From Ditylenchus dipsaci (Eukaryota; Nematoda; Chromadorea; Rhabditida; Anguinidae), in NCBI GenBank assembly GCA_004194705.1, contig SADC01001278.1, positions 682,001 to 746,000 of the forward strand: DNA of 64,000 nucleotides, read 5' to 3'. The notes below the pieces were generated by a model, which was given only the letters and a program-made list of their open reading frames with translations, searched no databases and was not told the origin of the DNA. Below are positions 53,616 to 63,812 of the stretch, piece after piece; within the stretch, counting starts at the first letter, position 1; the number at the start of each line of letters is the position of its first letter. A program made the translations under genes and the position numbers.

Positions 53616-53768
53616 CTTAGATACGCTTTACAAGAATACGCAAATTGTCATCGAGTTCACCCCAGATCACAGTCAGGGTCTCTACCCTGTAAGCAAAAGC
53701 GACTATTCGATATGCATTCAGAACCCATTTGGATACCTCCACAGAGTGACTGCGATGGAGGGCTAACC
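53616..53768 (+). CDS. Unidentified C-terminal coding exon
   Basis: After a TTTTCAG acceptor the frame reads NLDTLYKNTQIVIEFTPDHS, then SKSDYSICIQNPFGYLHRV, and stops TAA. Amino-acid composition and the clean stop suggest real coding sequence. It does not resemble the C-terminus of Rag GTPases and I cannot name the family. An upstream stretch in another frame (HFVDLTTGDQTFQEL, about 53570-53615) may belong to the same exon with a 1-base frameshift. It ends 94 bp from the convergent Lon gene. Confidence 0.45.
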
Positions 53769-53832
53769 ATTTGCATGAAGGACAAGTGTACTAAAAAAGT
53801 TACACCCCCTCCTAAAGTCATACACTCAAAGA

Positions 53833-53838
53833 TTTATT
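53833..53838 (-). terminator. Polyadenylation signal of the Lon gene
   Basis: AATAAA on the minus strand lies 23 nt past the Lon stop codon (53862-53864). This fits the short 3' untranslated regions expected between tail-to-tail genes. Confidence 0.6.
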
Positions 53839-53861
53839 GACAGATAAATACAACAACAAAT

Positions 53862-56800
53862 TTAAGCCCCAGATTCTTCAACACTTTCTTTAAATAAGAG
53901 ATCGAAGACCTGATCATAATGAGACACGAAGTGAATTTCAACGCCATCCTTGATAAATTGCGGCAGATCATCAAAATCTAGAACATAAGACTAAAATTAC
54001 AATTGATCAGGCTACGAAAATAACCTTTTCTGTTTTCCTCTGGCAAAATAACGCTTTTCACTCCAGCTCTCTTGGCTGCGATCACTTTCTCTCGAATGCC
54101 GCCGACTGGGAGAACCTGAATATGATGATTTAAAGAATATAGCGTATATATCGTCCCTACTGACTTCCCACCCTAGGGACCTTATATCTCAACCTATAGT
54201 AAACATTTTGCAATTCATTTCGCATTTTTTAGTTCCCATAAGTTTTCATGATTACACTTTTCAGATTTTGGTTGTAAATCTCAAAATCGAACCCAATTAA
54301 TTCCGATTTTTAAGGGTTAAAAACAACAATCCATGGGGGCTAGTAGAGAAAATACGGTAGCCAGTAAATAGGTATGCACAGATGCAGTTACCTTGCCCGT
54401 CAATGAAATCTCTCCAGTCATAGCAATATCCTGCTTTGCCGATTTATTCAATGCCAATGACACAAGAGCTGTCGTGATAGTAACTCCAGCTGATGGTCCA
54501 TCTTTAGGAGTAGCACCCTATAAAAGTTATTAAAACCAAATGCAAATAAATGCACCATACTTCTGGGACATGTAGATGTATATGTGCCCACTCCAGAAAA
54601 TCATTGTCCGGCACTTTCCTGATTAAAGTGCTTTTGGCTACGGTGTAGGACGCACGAGTAGATTCCTTCATCACCTGAAATTAATAAAGTGTTCCAAATA
54701 ATCACAGATGTAAAAACATTGCAAACCTCCCCCAGCTGGCCTGTCGTTTCCAAGCTTCCATCACCATTCTGCTCACCTTTGGTTTGACTCGACTCTCCAT
54801 CAGCTTTATTAGACGACTTTACAAAACGCTTGCTTAGAGAAGTTTCGATGTAGAGCGCACAACCTCCTAAAATACATAAACTCGGTGGAGATCGATAATT
54901 AATCAAAATGCAACAAACCCATAGATGTCCAAGCAAGACCCATCACAATGCCTGGAGGTGTAACCTGGTACAATCGATCTGAAGTAAACTTCTCAAGGCC
55001 AAGATACTTTCCCAGGCTGGATTTGTCTACAACGATAGCACCTGTCTTCCTTTCGATAAGCTTTGGCTGCTCAGCTGAACTGTTTTTGTCGTCGAAATCT
55101 GATTGCACGCTCATCCCACTAGCGATTTTAAAGGCTGCTTTCCGGAAAATCTATACCACACACATAAAGGTGACCTGACTGTTTATCAAATATACCTTCT
55201 CAATGTGCTTCTTCAAATTTCGTACACCAGACTCTCTGCAGTATGACTTGATCATGGCTTAATGCATTTGCATAAAACAGTTGTAAGAGAAGTCATCCAA
55301 ACTTAGTTACCTTCAATAGACTCTTCCTGGATCACCAACTGCTCTTCCGACAATGCACTTAAAAAAAGTAATCAGGTAAGAAATTTCAAGCTGCCGGATT
55401 AACGAGTCTTACCAAGCCTCTCGACTTTGAGGATCAAATAGTTTTGAGCTATCTTGACCTTCTCTTCAGCCACATATCCTGACACCTTAACGAGATAATT
55501 TAGATAGCCGGTAAAAGAGCGACTAAACGAAGTACTTCAATCAATTCGAGTCTGTCAGCAAGGGCTTCTGGAATCGTATCTGTCACATTGGCAGTACAGA
55601 TAAATAGCACTTCTGAAAAAGACAAAAATGTAAGTTGGAACGGAGAAACAATCGGAAGCTTACTAGAAAGATCTACAGGCACATCCAGGTAATGGTCAGA
55701 AAAGTTGGCATTTTGCTCAGGATCGAGAAGTTCTAATAAGGCGGATGATGGATCTCCATAACCTAAAGTCGTAAATGGGAATAATAAAAGCACAGAATAA
55801 AAATCACCTCCACGTCCAATCTTGTCAATCTCATCGATAAGAACCAAGGGGTTCTCAGTAGCTACTAATTTTAAGCATTGAATCATCCTCAAAAGAAAGG
55901 TTAAAAAAGCTAACTTAAAAATTCAGTCCTCACTTTCCAGGCATAGCCCCAACATACGTGCGACGATGCCCTATTCGTTAAAGACAATGTTTAAAATTCA
56001 GCTAAAGTAAAACTACCTTTGATTTCAGCTACGTCACTCTTAAAACAGAATTTTAGATTATTCCTAAGTTTTTAAACGAATGACCTACCATACCACCAAC
56101 AGAAAAGCGGTAGTACTAAATAAATAAATTGATCAAAATGTATAGTGGGAATGCAGTGCAACCTTTCGTCCCAGCACGCGAGCAATCGATTTAGCGATGG
56201 AAGTTTTTCCGATACCTGGCGGTCCATGCAAACATCTGCAGCGAAAAAGCTTCAGCTAAAACCGTGATATAACAAGGAAAGTTTACTTACAAGATTTTTC
56301 CAGCGGCCGATTTCTTCAAGATTCGAACAGCCATGAACTCCAAAATACGATCCTTCACATCCTTCATACCATAGTGATCCTCATCGAGAATTTTTGCGGC
56401 TCTGTCCAAATCTAAATTTTCTTCAGAAGATTTACCCCATGGAACATCTGAGAGCCAGTCAAGGTAATTTCTAAAACGTTGAGTAGAAATTGGAAGAGGG
56501 AATGAGATGGCTCACCTAGTCACACTAAATTCGCTAGAATTTACGTCCAAGCATCTGAGTTTAGAAATTTCTTCATTGATAACATTCATGGCATGCTCCG
56601 GGACAGTAAACCCTTGAGTTTCTGCTCCACCTTGTCGATCTGCACTTGCTTGGCGTCCTTGTCCATTCCGAGTTCCTTCATTATGCTGTTCAGCTTAATT
56701 TGAAGCGTTAATCGATGTTGTAAGTAGCACGGGCTCACGGCAGCGCACCGGTGCAGTGAGCGGGTGCCGCAATTTTCAGGGCCGGTGCGGTGAGTCGGTG

Positions 56801-59421
56801 CCATATTTACCCGAGGCTAGTACAATAAGTTCATAGGCGTACCCAGGATCGCAAAATTTTTCCTGACGGGAGGGGCTAAAGCCCGGCTAGCCCCACCCTG
56901 GGTACGCCTATGGGTAAGTTCGTGACGGTGCCGAAATTATGGTCATAATCAATGGCAGAATTCGAGAATTTCTTACTTTCGTTCGCAGGTAAATCTCCTT
57001 GTGAGCTTTTTCAAAGGTTTTTTGAACCTGCTCATCCATCTTGAAATTGAGCTTTTCTTTAGCGAGCACTTCGCAGGCGATTTCTAGCCGCTTCTTTACC
57101 TAAAAGACAAAGTTTCCAAAATTCCAAAACCTTAGAAATCAAACAAGAGACACTGGATTCTTCGAATAAACGTTGTAGATCCTCTTTCGTAGCATTTGTG
57201 CACATTGTCCCAGCCAAGTCGCACAGCGTAGATACATTGTCGAGCGCAGGCAAAAACCATATACTCGTCTGATCTCCGAAATCCCATGGAAATTTGTGCT
57301 GCATCACCTCTTGTATCGCATGAAAAACAGCAGTTTTAAGAATCTAGAAACTGTATAGTCATCTGCCTGTGCTAAATCATATCTTCGCATTAATACCGAT
57401 ATATCATCTGGATGCCGGGGCTCCTCGGAAACCAGCTCCTTGGTTCTAGCATAGATGACATTCTTTGGCTCTACCAAAGAAGAATCGTCTCTGATAGCCG
57501 TATGTGTTTTTGAGCCGTCATCATCTTTCCCAGCTGACGAAAATTTGAGACTACGAGAAAGTCTATGGCGACGAGAATTTAGGTGTGAAACGTTTGGCAA
57601 ATAGCACGGCTCCCTCACAGCTTCATCTCCTTCGGCAATAGGTTCCACCATCTGAATTCTGCTGCGTGCAATTACATCAACCACTAGCACTTGACCAATC
57701 ATGCGAAAACTGTCAATCAATGCAAGCGTTCCAACCCCATAAGTGCAACCAACTGGCGCAACTGTTCCCTCAGTCAACCTGAAAAGTCTCAATTAAGATA
57801 AAAAGATCATATCTAAACAAAAATTACCCTTTGTTGCTGAAGATTCCAACTTGACGAAGGCCTGAATCGAATTTCTTTCGGATTAAATCCTGCAAGGCCA
57901 CGTCGTAGATCTACAATTGATTAATTTAAAACTGTAGACAAAGCTAAATTGGAAAATTACAAATAGCTTCCTTTTCGATCCTGGAAAGAACGGAAGACCG
58001 TCGAGTGGAATGATAGGCACGTCGAGACTGTTTGCTGGTTTCTCTTGAATCAGCTTCTAAACATCTGAGATACAGTGAACTCTCGATTGACTTAAGTATC
58101 TTTTCTCTTCTGTTACTTTTTAGCCCTTATTTTGATTTAACCGAAAGTCGAAAAGAGGAACGAAAAGAGAAGTTACTGTGGGCCAGAACGGAGGATGATT
58201 TAACGGCTGGAAAAAGGAACAAAAAGAGAAGATGCCAAAAAGTCAGAACAACAAAGATGACAGCGAAGACAGAGAAGGGATCTAGAATTTTTAGGCAAGG
58301 GCTTAGGAATCTTCTCTGTCAGGAATCTTCTCTGTTGATGCTGTCATCAATCGCTTTGACCTTAAATATCTTCTCTCTTTTGTTCCTTTTTTCAGCCCTC
58401 AGTCTCTACTATCTCAATTTCGTAAAAATGCTCTGTTGGGTCTACAATTATTAACCCAAATATTCCAGTCTTTTATCAGGTTGTTGTCAAGTACAGTACG
58501 CGAAGACTCCATTTTCACCGATCGTCATTTACATTCTTAAAAAAATTTCCCACACAGAGTAGGCCCTCACGAAAAAAGGGAGTATGTTATTGAAGACCAG
58601 GTGCATATTCTTTTTTCCTGCTAATTATCGAGAGGCTATCAACAGCAAAATTGCAGGATTGTGGAAAAAAAACTGTACAGGCTGATCCTAAAAGTTCACC
58701 CACTTGCTATGACGCAATTAGGCGATTCTGTGAACACTTTGCTGTAACAACTTTTTTGGTGTATAAAGTCAAAAATACGATTTTTACTTGGTCCTCTCTG
58801 TGGCTTGGATCCTGATCTGTGGATGGGCAAGGCTCAAACCACAGAAGGACTTAAACCTTAGGGGGATTTATCGTGTTTTAGAGCAAGCTGAGCCGAACTG
58901 TGTCTACAGAATTTCCGATTCGCGTCATAGCAAAGAGTTATAGACGTTTAAAAGAAGGGGAATTTCTTGAAGACCTGTAAAAACCCTGTAAAATTATGAC
59001 CCTTGCAATTTTTAGACCAGACGGACCATAGAAGTCTGGTAAAAGACCAGAAAAAGTTAGGGCAAAAGTAGGACCCATCTATAGAACGACCTTGAACTGG
59101 CACTGGAAGTTACCGAAAGCCAACTGCAGAAAAAATACGAAGTGAGTAAAAATACCTTATCTGGGTCTTCTTCGATAAAAACGAACTTTGCTGTTTTGCT
59201 GCCATCTTCATTCCCACTGTTGCTAGGCCTAAATTAAATTCATAGTTAACGGTGAATGGCAAAAATAAGATGAAAACGCACAAACTACTAGAGAAACGTC
59301 GGCTGCCCAAAGTTGAGATGACTTCGACTGATATAAGCCGTGAACTGCTCTGAGCTGAGATCCTCGAAATATGCGGAACTAAGACACGGAACTGAGCTGC
59401 AGCACGCAAAACTCTTTTCAT
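53862..59421 (-). CDS. LONP1: Mitochondrial ATP-dependent Lon protease
   Basis: 24 exons: 59289-59421, 59156-59228, 57961-58056, 57828-57910, 57152-57778, 56977-57099, 56516-56693, 56291-56470, 56163-56235, 56089-56115, 56017-56038, 55934-55970, 55808-55887, 55664-55762, 55536-55612, 55413-55485, 55311-55357, 55196-55257, 54919-55150, 54727-54866, 54561-54674, 54392-54517, 54025-54115, 53862-53977; about 970 codons, as usual for LONP1. The N-terminus is basic and Ser-rich ([15 protein letters not shown]), fitting a mitochondrial presequence. Motifs: [17 protein letters not shown]; Walker A GPPGIGKT; Walker [12 protein letters not shown]; sensor/arginine region [19 protein letters not shown]; catalytic Ser in DGPSAG and Lys in [12 protein letters not shown]. 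The enzyme degrades damaged matrix proteins. One-base losses are needed near 57345-57352, 56604-56616 and 55428-55434; exons 1 and 2 also disagree in phase. Confidence 0.95.
56745..56976. repeat. Palindromic insertions in Lon intron 6
   Basis: CATAGGCGTACCCAGG at 56832 and CCTGGGTACGCCTATG near 56897-56912 form a hairpin MITE; a related hairpin (CATAGGCGTACACACG ... GGATACGCCTATG) lies at 39808-39890 in the SAPS intron. Next to it are mirrored GGTGCGGTGAGTCGGTGCC-like phrases. Confidence 0.6.
58060..59100. repeat. Lon intron 2 with two repeat remnants
   Basis: At 58080-58400, TTCTCTTCTGTTACTTTTTAGCCC is answered by inverse GGAACAAAAAGAGAAG phrases, related to the direct repeats at 33171. At about 58650-58990 a diverged copy of the MITE at 53149-53502 is recognisable by GATTTTTACTTGGTCC, CTGATCTGTGGATGG and GAATTTCTTGAAGACC. 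No exon is seen. Confidence 0.55.
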
Positions 59422-59435
59422 TTCACTAGATTTAT

Positions 59436-59442
59436 CTAAAAA
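59436..59442 (-). promoter_or_regulatory. Putative spliced-leader acceptor of the Lon gene
   Basis: TTTTTTAG ends 14 nt upstream of the Lon ATG (59419-59421). A second CTAG lies 5 nt upstream of the ATG. Confidence 0.45.
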
Positions 59443-59790
59443 ACTGAAGAGGTGAGTATTCCATCAAGGAACATGACGTTTTTTTTTAAGAAAGTGTTCA
59501 TGTAAGGATGTTTTAGATAGGCTTGGCAGTGAAGTTGGAATCCCATGGGGATTCCGGGATTGGTATCCCAAAAATTTGGAAATCCCAAATCCCACTGGCG
59601 CAAAGACTGAAATCCCGAATTCCGCCGGTGCATATTTCTTCATTGAAAAAAACCTAATTTTAACGGGATTCGTGGGACGCCAATGCCAGAAATTTCGGAA
59701 ATCCACATCCCAAATAAAAACGAACTGCCAATTAACTGCCAATAAACTGCCAAGCCTAGTTGTAAATCCTATATTTTCAATGTCAGATCG
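59436..59790. other. Region upstream of Lon
   Basis: This is non-coding by inspection. It contains GGGATTCCGGGATTGGTATC and related short phrases (GAAATCCCGAATTCC, GAAATCCCAAATCC), a possible degenerate repeat. The Lon promoter should lie here; no element is identifiable. Confidence 0.4.
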
Positions 59791-60214
59791 CGAGCTCCTA
59801 GGCAGTGATGTTCCGTTTAGACGAATAGATCGATTTAATCGATTGCGATCGTTTACAAATATGTTATCGATTGCAAGTTATTGATTCTTTTGTTTAGATA
59901 TATGTAATCGATCGAAAATTTTGAATCTTTCATTTGCAATCGTGTAATCGATGGTAAATTGTTAATTATTTTTATTAGTTTCATCTATTGAATTTTTGGG
60001 CAGGAGCAGGGTTGGCAAGGTGTAGCTTTTTTAGCCACACCCTTTGCACAGCCCTATTTTTTTGATGGCGTGCTTTGGGTGTGGCTTTTTGAGCCACACC
60101 CCAAGCACGCCATCAAATTTTAAATTCGAGAAAAGAAAAAAGCTACACCTGAGCAAAAAAAGCCACACCCTGCCAACCCCGGGCAGGAGTAAGATGCGGC
60201 AAATCGGGTATACG

Positions 60215-61700
60215 ACATAACACCGCGGCGACAAAACACCGCCTACGACAAAACACCGCGAGACAAAACACCGCGGCCCAAAACACCGCGGTCCAAAACA
60301 CCGCCGCGACAAAACACCGCGGGAAAAACACCGCCTACGACAAACACCGCGGGAAAAACACCGCCTACGACAAAACACCGCCGCCACAGTTAACTGCCTA
60401 TATAACAAATTCTTACATGCCCTACTTGATTATAACCATATTGGAATCGAGGAGTGATAACGTGGTAGCTGGTTTCGTTTCGTACTTGGAGTTTTGGTCG
60501 TCTACTAATGGCCGTGCTTTTATTTTGGCTGACCACTCCAAATTTTTAGAGATTGACTCAAAATTTTCTGCTTTTCTGGGGTTAAAAAACCAGAAGGGCT
60601 ATTTTTTTAAGAAACGGCCTATGACTAAACGGTTCACGAACATATGATCAACACTCAACATATGGTCAACACTCTCGGTTATACGTCACTATCGTCCCAA
60701 TTAAGATTGGCTTGTTTTCGGCTAAAATTAAGATCGGGTAAGATTGGCTTTTTTTCTATGTTTTGACACCTCCTCTAATCAATTAATAGACAAATACCGT
60801 ATTCTCTCTAATAGAACCACACTCTCTATTTGAACCACACTCTCTAATAGAACCACACCCTTAACACTCTCTCAAGCTTCCCAAATGACAGTCTACCTCC
60901 AATGGATTGTCGAAGCCTGGGAGAAGCTATCGAAGCAGCTCATCGTTGAGTAATTCAAATCGTGCGGAGTTTGCAATACCACCAATGGATGTGAGGACGA
61001 CGCCATCCACTCCTTCAAGAAAGTTGGGCCGGTTCCGAGTGGTCGAGGCAAGGTGGAGAGAGAGAGAAGTTGGCTGAGCTAATACAAGAAATCGATCTCG
61101 AGGAAGTGCAAGAGATATTGTTTAATGATAGAGATTTTTTTTGAGATTTTTCGAATTCTCGGGCACCACCTCCCACTCCTTCCTCGTTCGAAGAAAGAAG
61201 GAGCTAAAACATTTATAAACATGAACAGCAATATACCGTATTTTCTCTAAAAAGCGCCCCGGGGCGCTTATTTTTTGGATGACCCCCAGGGGGGACGCTT
61301 ATTAGAGGGGGGGGGGCGCTCATTAAAGGGGGGGGGGGCGCTTTTTAGAGGAAATACGGTAAGCAGGGAATGCCCCACATACAAAACTCCAAGTACGAAA
61401 CGAAACCAGCTACCACGTTATCACTCCTCGATTCCAATATGGTTATAATCAAGTAGGGCATGTAAGAATTGGTTATATAGGCAGTTAACTGTGGCGGCGG
61501 TGTTTTGTCGTAGGCGGTGTTTGTCGCGGCGGTGTTTTGTCGTAGGCGGTGTTTTTCCCGCGGTGTTTTGTCGTAGGCGGTGTTTTTCCCGCGGTGTTTT
61601 GTCGTAGGCGGTGTTTTTCCCGCGGTGTTTTGTCGCGGCGGTGTTTTGGGCCGCGGTGTTTTGTCTCGCGGTGTTTTGTCGCCGCGGTGTTATGTCCATC
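60215..61700. mobile_element. Non-autonomous relative of the Mutator-like element (GCGGTGTTTTGTC arms)
   Basis: The left arm ACATAACACCGCGGCGACAA onward has about ten ACAAAACACCGCC units; the right arm (61495-61700) is the mirror image. Subterminal sequences continue the pairing (GCCTACTTGATTATAACCAT, then GATAACGTGGTAGCTGG at 60420-60475 with the inverse at 61395-61450). The interior has no transposase but carries TACCGTATTTTCTCT-type ends at 61234-61361 and related sequence at 60795. Arm units match those around the transposase-bearing element at 47154-50804. Confidence 0.7.
61234..61361. repeat. TACCGTATTTTCTC-type MITE
   Basis: TACCGTATTTTCTCTAAAAA then GCGCCCCGGGGCGC at the left; GGGGGGGGGCGCTTTTTAGA then GGAAATACGGTA at the right. 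Length is about 128 bp, and the payload is GCGCCCC. Confidence 0.65.
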
Positions 61701-62724
61701 CCCGGCAAATCACATTGCGACAAATCAAATTGCGGCAAAATCAGATTGCGGCAAATCAGATTGCGACAATTCAAATTGCGGCAAAATGAAATTCCGACAA
61801 TTCAAATTGCGACAATTCAAATTGCGGCAAATCATATTGCGACAATTTAAATTGCAGTAATCAAATTTGAAACTTTCAAGTAATGCTTAATCTGCCACCA
61901 CTATGTGGTCTCAATAAGCTGCCGTCTAAACAGGCTTGTTTGTGAGATGAGATTTTGCTAAAAACCAAAAAATTGACTAGCTGTACAAAAATCAGCAAAC
62001 AATCAAATAGTATATAGTATAGTGCAGTATTCGTTTTCCATAGCTGAAAAAAGCAAAGAAGAAAAGTCAGGCCAGGAGGAAAGCGAAAAAATGATATACA
62101 AATATTTACTCACAAAGTGAACGAAAATACCTAACGTATAAAATAACGATCAACCCAAATAGCAGCCCAATGTGACCCTCCCACTTATGCCGTAATTTGA
62201 TTCTGCCGCAATTTGAATTGTCGCAATTTGATCTTGCCGCAATTTGAATTGTCGCAATTTGATTTTGCCGCAATTTGATTTGTCGCAATTTGAATTGTCG
62301 CAATCTGATTTGCCGCAATCTGATTTTGCCGCAATTTGATTTGTCGCAATGTGATTTGCCGCATCTTACTCCTGCCCGATTTTTTTTGATTCTTCCATGT
62401 AATTGGAAGACTAAGTCAGCAAAAAGGCCATTTTGTGATACTCATGACATTGAAAGCAGAAGTTCATCTTTATACAGATGTTTTTACTCGAAAAAGAAAC
62501 TGTTTCAACCTTTTTAGCTGGTTTATTCTTTCGATTACACGGAAAAATCAAAAATTTATCGATTACATGAAACTAACCGAAAGAATTGATAATTCACCAT
62601 CGATTACACCATTGCAAATGAAAGACTCAAAAGTTTGAAACCGATTGCATAAATCTAAACGAAATGATCGATAATTTGCAATTGATTACACTTTGTAAAT
62701 TTTTAATCTCTCAACTAATCCTAA

Positions 62725-63088
62725 TGGCTTTTTCACGTTGTTCGAGTTAGAGTTCGGGTAAGAGGTGTTCATGTACTCAAAAACCGAACTCTCACTCGAA
62801 GGTGTTCACGTACATCGAGTTAGAGTTCGAGGTCAAGCTCGAAAATGTTCATGTATATAGCTTAGATGGCTCAGAATCTCACCCCATAGCCGTCCAAAGC
62901 CAATAAAAGTCAGTTTTTGGGGGATTTACTACAAGGAAATCCAAGTTATATGCACGGGCACCTTCAAGTTTAACCTCGAACTCTAACTCGAAGTACATTA
63001 ACACCCTCGAGTTAGAGTAAAAGTTCGAATCAGAGGTGTTCACGTAACCAAAAACCCGAACTCTAACAACGTGAACAAGCCATAAGTG
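62725..63088. repeat. Palindromic MITE (CGAGTTAGAGTTCG units)
   Basis: TGGCTTTTTCACGTTGTTCG at the left and CGTGAACAAGCCA at the right are inverted. Each arm repeats TCGAGTTAGAGTTCGRG and GAGGTGTTCACGTAC at about 50-bp spacing. Confidence 0.65.
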
Positions 63089-63439
63089 AACATCACTGCT
63101 CCTAGGTGGCTTGAATACTGTCATCAATTTTCCAGGGAAAATCAATGGAGCGAGAAGCTACCTACGCAAATTTTTTCAAAAATGTGACTGTTTTTTCTGT
63201 CATCCTGTAAGTGATGGCTCATTAAAGGGGCATGGCGGTCCCAAGAGATGTCTGCTTATCCAGATTCGTCTATACCCTCAAATTATGTAACTCCCTCAAA
63301 ATATAACATGCCTCAAAGTAAACCATTTTTTTATCTGACTTTAGGGGGGGGTGGTAGGCACTACTTTGCAGCGTCAATCCAAAACTGCAAAATCGACGAA
63401 TTTTGCAGTAAAGGCGTCATGCGTATTTAGACGATTTGA

Positions 63440-63615
63440 AAAAATCTTAGGAACGACACCCAACTCGTCTTAATCCCAACTCGCATGTCCCAATTCGTAT
63501 CAATCCCATCTCGTCCTATCCCAACTCGTATCAATCCCAACTCGTGTTAGTCCCAACTCGTAACAATCCCAACTCGTCTCAATGTTTTCTCGTCCTAATT
63601 TAAACTCGTCCTGAT
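63440..63615. repeat. Tandem array (TCCCAACTCGTATCAA units)
   Basis: About ten units of CCCAACTCGT(A/C)(T/C)(C/A)AAT-like sequence occur at 13-17 bp spacing. The unit is the inverse of the short array at 50880-50960. No second arm is seen before the window ends, so it could be one arm of a foldback or a free satellite. Confidence 0.65.
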
Positions 63616-63812
63616 CCTATGTCCTAACTAGTAGCGATGAAAAGTATTTTGACTAATCGCTGCCTCTCCTCCACAACGTGTAGTTGAGTCTCAATAAATC
63701 GCCGCCCCCGGAAACTCCGATTTGATGACAGTTTTTTGCGGACGGCGATTTTTCGGGACCCGACTATTACAAGCACAGATTGAATCAAAAATAAAGGCGA
63801 ATCGAAAAAAAT

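Larger units (their letters stand above)
60181..62380. mobile_element. Array-armed foldback (TTTGCGGCAAAATC units)
   Basis: The left terminus GGGCAGGAGTAAGATGCGGC, then AAATC, is inverted at 62358-62380. Arrays of AATTGCGACAAATC/AATTGCGGCAAAATC units lie at 61705-61862, with the inverse at 62190-62370. The left terminus is separated from its array by the insertion at 60215-61700. Confidence 0.7.
59790..63115. mobile_element. Nest of palindromic elements, several layers deep
   Basis: Paired inverted segments, from outside in: CTCCTAGGCAGTGATGTTC near 59792 with GAACATCACTGCTCCTAGG near 63088-63107; ATCGATT-rich arms at 59823-59990 and 62545-62700; GGGCAGGAGTAAGATGCGGC at 60181 with its inverse at 62362-62380; and AACACCGCC-type arrays at 60222-60385 and 61495-61700. 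Each pair encloses the next. A separate palindrome (62725-63088) sits just inside the outermost right end. No transposase is present. Confidence 0.7.

Noticed and set aside
60031..60408. Minus-strand 125-codon frame rich in Cys and Arg (RRRCFSRGV repeats), and plus-strand counterparts at 61549-61860
   Set aside because: The periodic protein is only a translation of the ACAAAACACCGCC array; three frames are open for the same reason and nothing else supports coding.
61705..62370. Regular short repeats that could suggest a CRISPR array
   Set aside because: The units are 12-15 bp with no unique spacers and are mirrored in a second arm; the setting is eukaryotic. The same applies to the other arrays.
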